From the NCBI GenBank assembly GCA_963776205.1, contig CAVZLR010000004.1, positions 496,001-560,000 of the forward strand: a stretch of 64,000 nt of DNA, given 5' to 3'. Position numbers and translations under genes: made by a program. The DNA comes from UBA4459 sp963776205 (GTDB taxonomy: Bacteria; Bacteroidota; Bacteroidia; Bacteroidales; F082). Shown here piece after piece: positions 59,516 through 64,000 of this stretch. Within the stretch, counting starts at the first letter, position 1. Every line of letters begins with the position of its first letter. Under the pieces are notes generated by a model that was given only the letters and a program-made list of their open reading frames with translations, did not search any database and was not told where the DNA came from.

Positions 59516-60636
59516 TTATTCCCTAATAATGTTTTTTAAACTTCCGGTTTGTTCATCAAACAATAATTTGGTCCTGTTGAGAGGTGCCGTTGCAAGTACA
59601 CCAAATTGGCTAATAGGTATGAGTGAATTGAAGTAGATATTGTTATTCTGGGTTATTTTAACACTGGCTGATTGAGGTACCCGGTAGTAAATATTGTCAA
59701 TCTTTTTCTAAAGGTTTTTCAGGAAGTTGTGATGTTGTGTTGATTCATTTCCAGCTGAATTTCAATATGGTTTCCATCGGGTGAATTGTAAACAATATCC
59801 CTGCGTTTTATCCTTTTTCGGAATATAGTAAACCGTCTGTATATCAGTTGTTTTTACTTCTTTTCCAAGAAATAACTCTAAATAATTATTTTCCAGTTCT
59901 TTCAGCTGGTTATTCATGTATTTCATGCTTTCGCCATAATTCACTTCCTGGTAACCCGATATCAGATGAAATCTGGCTTCACGAATTTCAAGAATTTGTT
60001 GTGCTGCTTCATTGGCTTTTTCCTTGTCACTTTTATCAACCCAACTTGTTTTAAATAAAAACCTGTTGATCGTTACGGTATCTATAGAAATTTTCCTGAC
60101 AACAGTATCAATTTTCTTCTTGCGATTATAATCAGCGTAGTATGAGAAATCTTCATTACCTTCAAGCATGATAAAGGTTTGGTCAATTTCTGTAGTCAGG
60201 GCTGATTCATTTAATAACTCCTTCCATACCAAACCCTAACAAAGTACCATTTTCCGTTAACTGAAAAGAGTGTGCCTTTTCATCTTTAGATCTGTCAGCG
60301 GGAAATTGCACATAATAATATTGTTCCGGATCTGCAGAAAAAAGTGGTGTGATTGAGGCATTAACCAGTATAGCAGTTTGGCTGTTTGTATTGATATAAT
60401 TTGTAACCCCCAGGAAATCTTCAGCATAAGCCGCAAGTGGACCAGGTATTTTTTTGATTTTCTCAATCATAAGGTCCACTTTAAGAACTGTTTGGGGCAA
60501 GGCATAATAAAAGCCATCTAATGATGTATTGGTGGCGTTTCCTGCAACTTTTTTAACGATATACTGACCGTATGTAATAGAGTTGCCAAACATCATTATG
60601 ATGAGAAGTAGCAGTTGAATTTCTTGAAAGTTTCAT
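59516..60636 (-). CDS. DUF4831 family secreted protein (frame-broken)
   Basis: About 370 residues from the ATG at 60636. Frame changes near 60615, 60225, 59810 and 59710 are needed. Signal peptide, then YALPQTVLKVDLMIEKIKKIPGPLAAYAEDFLG, typical of DUF4831, and a C-terminus YYRVPQSASVKITQNNNIY to LLFDEQTG. Function unknown. It lies 16 bases before the MscS gene on the same strand. Confidence 0.75.
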
Positions 60637-60714
60637 GGTATAGTATTTTATTACTTCAAAATTAAGAAATAGTAGTTAACAGCAATGATTTAAATTTGTT
60701 TTGCCTCCTTCGTT

Positions 60715-62906
60715 TTATCTCATAAAAAGTAATTCACGGTATTTTGGCAATGGCCACAATTCATCGTCAACTAAAAATTCGAGTTTATCCACATGGTAAC
60801 GAATCCCGTCAAAATATACCATCACTGTATCTCTGTATGCGATAGCTTTTTCATATTGATCCTCAATTATATTGGCCTTTTTTCTGGCATCAATCATGGC
60901 TTCTACCTGTTCTTTGATAGATGAAATATGATCAGAAATATATTTGATGGCATTCAACTGATTCTTGGAAAGTTTTACAAATGTTTTAGAGTCGAGAACC
61001 TCTTTCAGCCCACGAGTATTTTCAATCAGGCGGTTCTGGTAAAGAATAGCTGTTGGCAAAATATGGTTGATGGCCAGATCGCCCATTACCCGGGCTTCAA
61101 TCTGTACTTTTTTGATATACTTTTCCAATTTGAGTTCATACCGCGATTCAAGCTCTTTCCTGCTCATCACCTTGTTTCTTTCAAACAAATCAATTGTTTT
61201 TTTAGAAACAAATGCTTTCAGTGCTTCAGGCGTCGATTTATGATTGGAAAGCCCTCTTTTTTTAGCTTCTTTAATCCATTCTTCACCATATGAATTTCCT
61301 TCGAACCTGATTTTTTTCGATTCTTTGATATACCTTTTAACAACATCGAAAATGGCATCATCCTTTTCAACCCCACTATCTATCAGCTTGTCAACATCAG
61401 CTTTGAAAACTCGCAGTTGATCCGCCATGATCGTATTTAAAACAAACATGGGTTTGGCGGTATTGGCGCTTGAACCAACAGCCCTGAATTCAAATTTATT
61501 TCCGGTAAATGCAAATGGGGATGTACGATTCCTGTCTGTATTATCAAATAATATTTCAGGAATTTTCGGAATATTCATAGTCACTTCTACTTTATGATTG
61601 TTATTCAACTCTCCAATAGAAGGCATTTTCTCAATCTCATGCAAGGTTCTTGTGATCTGATCGCCAATAAATACTGATATAATGGCAGGTGGGGCTTCGT
61701 TGGCACCCAGCCTTAGATCATTACCTGCAGATGCAATGCTGGCCCTGATCAACTCCTCATTCTCATGCACCGCTTTTAAAATATTCACCAGAATAGTGAT
61801 GAATCTGAAATTATCTTTTGAATTCTTTCCTGGCGACAAAAGGTTAATTCCAGTATCAGTTGCCAGCGACCAGTTGTTATGTTTACCTGAGCCATTCACA
61901 CCTGCATATGGTTTTTCGTGCAGCAAGTACTTTAAAATGATGCCTGCGGGCTACTTTTTCAAGCAAGTGCATCAGTAACTGGTTATGATCCACTGCAATA
62001 TTGGCTTCTTCGAAAACAGGGGCACATTCAAATTGACTGGGAGCTACTTCGTTATGTCTTGTTTTTAATGGAATTCCGAGTTTATGTGACTCTATTTCAA
62101 GCTCCTGCATAAATGCAAGTGCCCTGTCATGAATGGTTCCAAAATAATGATCAGATAGTTGTTGGTCTTTGGCAGAAGAATGACCAAAAACAGTTTTACC
62201 GGTGAGCATCAGGTCAGGTCGTGCCGTTTGAAGTGCAGAATCTACGAGAAAATATTCCTGTTCCCATCCCAAAGTTGGATATACTTTGCTCACATTTTTG
62301 TTGAAATATTTAACCACTTCTACAGCAATATCATCCAATGCTTTCATCGAACGTAGCAAAGGTGTTTTGTAATCAAGGGATTCTCCAGTATATGAAACAA
62401 AAATCGAAGGAATACACAGGGTATTTTCCACTAATAAATGCTGGAGAAGTTGGATCCCAGGCTGTATAACCTCTGGCTTCGAATGTATTTCGAATACCTC
62501 CACTTGGAAAACTTGAAGCGTCAGGTTCCTGTTGGATGAGCGAGTTGCCCTGAAACTCTTCAATAGCCCTACCCCTTTCAATCGGGCTTATAAATGCATC
62601 ATGTTTCTCGGCAGTGGCTCCTGTTAAGGGATGGAACCAATGTGTATAATGGGTTACGCCTTTATTTAGTGCCCATGCTTTCATAGCAGAAGCAATCTGA
62701 TCTGTAACTTTTCTTTCAATTCTGATCCCTTTCTGAATGGCATCCTGCAAAACCTCATAAGCTTCTGCTGTCAGGTATTCGCGCATGATAGCCTGATTGA
62801 AAACCATTGTTCCGTAATAATCAGAAGCTTTTTTTGATGGATAATTAACTTTCACTGCAGGGGTGTACAATGTTTTTTCGAGGGCGGTAAATCTAAAGTT
62901 TGGCAT
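60715..62906 (-). CDS. glnN: Type III glutamine synthetase GlnN (two frame changes)
   Basis: About 730 residues, the full GSIII length. Breaks near 62390 and 61925. Motifs include KKASDYYGTMVFNQ at the start, the catalytic-region LGWEQEYFLVD, RHNEVAPSQFE, NGSGKHNNWS and the C-terminal RLGANEAPPA. It fixes ammonia to glutamate. Its ATG is only 2 bases after the symporter stop, so the two are cotranscribed; this hints that the symporter's substrate relates to nitrogen or amino acids (inference). Confidence 0.93.
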
Positions 62907-62908
62907 AT

Positions 62909-64000
62909 TTAAACAGTTTTAACAATTGGTTTCTTAATTAATAATAATCCTATAAATGTTAGTATTCCATTGATGATTAAAAGCTCAAAACCGATCTCAT
63001 AGCCATTAAATAAGCTTGATGGAATAATGGCTGATGAACCATGACAATAACAGGTGCAATAATTGCAATATAAGGAATGAATTTGTCTTTCACTTCAATT
63101 TTGTAAATAACCCGAATGCATATAAACCAAGCAAGGGTCCATAGGTATATCCTGCAAGTGTAAATAGCTGTGATATAACAGCTTGGTTATTAATTACTCC
63201 AAATAATACGATGACAAAAATAATGATTAGTGCCATGAATAAATGGACAGTTTGACGCCTTTTTTTCAACAACTTTTCATTGTCAGCGTACTTTTTATCG
63301 TATTCCATAATATCAATAGAGAAGGATGTTGTTAGGGCAGTTAATGCACTGTCGGCACTTGAATAAGCTGCTGATATCAAGCCGATGATAAAAACAGCAC
63401 CAGCTAACAATACCCAAATGATTAAAAGCGATAAGAGGAAACAAGTGATCTGATAATTCAGGAAGTTGCACATTAAATTCAGCTGCATAAATATAAAGCA
63501 CAGCACCAAGGAATAGAAAAACAAGATTTACAGGTACCAGTATAAGGCTTAGAGTAGTCATGTTTTTCCGGGCATCTTTCAGGTTTTTACAACTCAGGTT
63601 CTTCTGCATCATATCCTGATCTAGTCCAGTCATTACGATGGTTATAAAAATACCACTCAGAAAAAGCTTAAAAAAGTTTTGTTTGCTGTCGGTATCTGTC
63701 ACAACAATGGTAGAAAGGTCACTGTTCCATACTTATGCTGATCATATCCCCCACTCCAATTTCCATTTTTGAAAGTATAAGGCCAATGGTAATTACCACA
63801 GCTGCCAGCATAAATGTGGTTTGCAGTGTATCTGTCCAGATGATGGTTTTTATACCTCCTTTACGTGTATATAATTGAATAAGAATGATAAAAAAGATGA
63901 CTGTTACCCAGAAAGGAATCCCAAAATGATCGAAAACAAAAACTTGTAAAACGCTTACTACGAGGAACATTCTGAATGAAGCCCCAATAATTCTGGAAAT
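62909..64000 (-). CDS. Sodium:solute symporter (SSS family), partial and frame-broken
   Basis: The N-terminus is cut off by the right edge. Visible parts over several frames (breaks near 63725, 63440, 63115 and 63035) show at least eight hydrophobic segments, with SAAYSSADSALTALTTSFSIDI, the SSS family sodium-site signature, and GLDQDMMQKNLSCKNLKDARKN. The C-terminus ends FIGLLLIKKPIVKTV, stop at 62909-62911. Substrate unknown. Confidence 0.85.

Overview
The window looks like chromosomal DNA of a member of the Bacteroidota, most likely a Bacteroidales/Marinilabiliales-type organism. This is inferred from three secreted proteins with type IX secretion (T9SS) C-terminal sorting domains, a type III glutamine synthetase, a GH57/GT4/debranching glycogen cluster, DUF4831, DUF3127 and DUF2461 proteins, and repeated promoter-like elements of the Bacteroidota form (TTG, 18-21 bases, TAnnTTTG). 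No rRNA, tRNA, CRISPR array, insertion sequence or prophage was seen. Gene density is high.

Layout. 1-4 kb: glycogen/alpha-glucan operon on the minus strand. 4.2-10.1 kb: dCMP deaminase, an outer-membrane pair (a helix-hairpin-helix barrel protein and a PorV-like protein), a TonB-C-like small protein, DUF2461 and DUF3298 proteins. 10.2-13.4 kb: DMT transporter, YigZ, dnaA. 13.4-24.9 kb: a run of frame-broken genes (LMW phosphatase, PLP dehydratase, tetrapyrrole-methylase-type methyltransferase, ABC exporter, trypsin-like lipoprotein, M48 protease, VWA membrane protein, dnaN, PLP aminotransferase), with an intact SlyD-type isomerase gene among them. 25-34.5 kb: SRPBCC/GyrI-like protein, a 47-residue membrane protein, and a minus-strand series (TolB-like lipoprotein, FG-GAP T9SS protein, prolyl-tRNA editing protein, arginine deiminase, GT-C glycosyltransferase, ligA). 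34.7-41.5 kb: gyrA, a TPR protein, a cold shock protein, tex. 41.5-47.3 kb: a compact SOS-type operon, lexA-dinB-dnaE-(telomere-like repeat)-SRAP. 47.4-56.6 kb: AhpD-like protein, a large PNGase F/LamG T9SS protein, an Omp28-like T9SS protein, a coiled-coil secreted protein, an oxidoreductase, a second cold shock protein, msrA, an unknown CxxC protein, DUF3127. 56.7-64 kb: DMT transporter, kdsA, MscS channel, DUF4831 protein, glnN (type III) and a sodium:solute symporter that runs off the right edge.

How the genes work together. DnaA, DnaN, GyrA and LigA give the window a replication theme. The lexA-dinB-dnaE-SRAP operon adds damage-inducible translesion synthesis and abasic-site protection. 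DinB and the SRAP protein both carry clamp-binding-like pentapeptides that could dock on the DnaN encoded in the same window. The lexA promoter overlaps an inverted repeat that would suit autorepression, and its -7 box sits so close to the start codon that the mRNA is probably leaderless.

Data quality. About 24 genes, including essential dnaN, gyrA, kdsA and a glutamine synthetase gene, are broken by single-base frame changes, clustered at 13.5-24, 28-37 and 57-64 kb, while other stretches are clean. This is best read as uncorrected indel error, so those genes are annotated here as single CDS spans reconstructed across frames, not as pseudogenes. All function calls are from reading the sequence; no searches were run.
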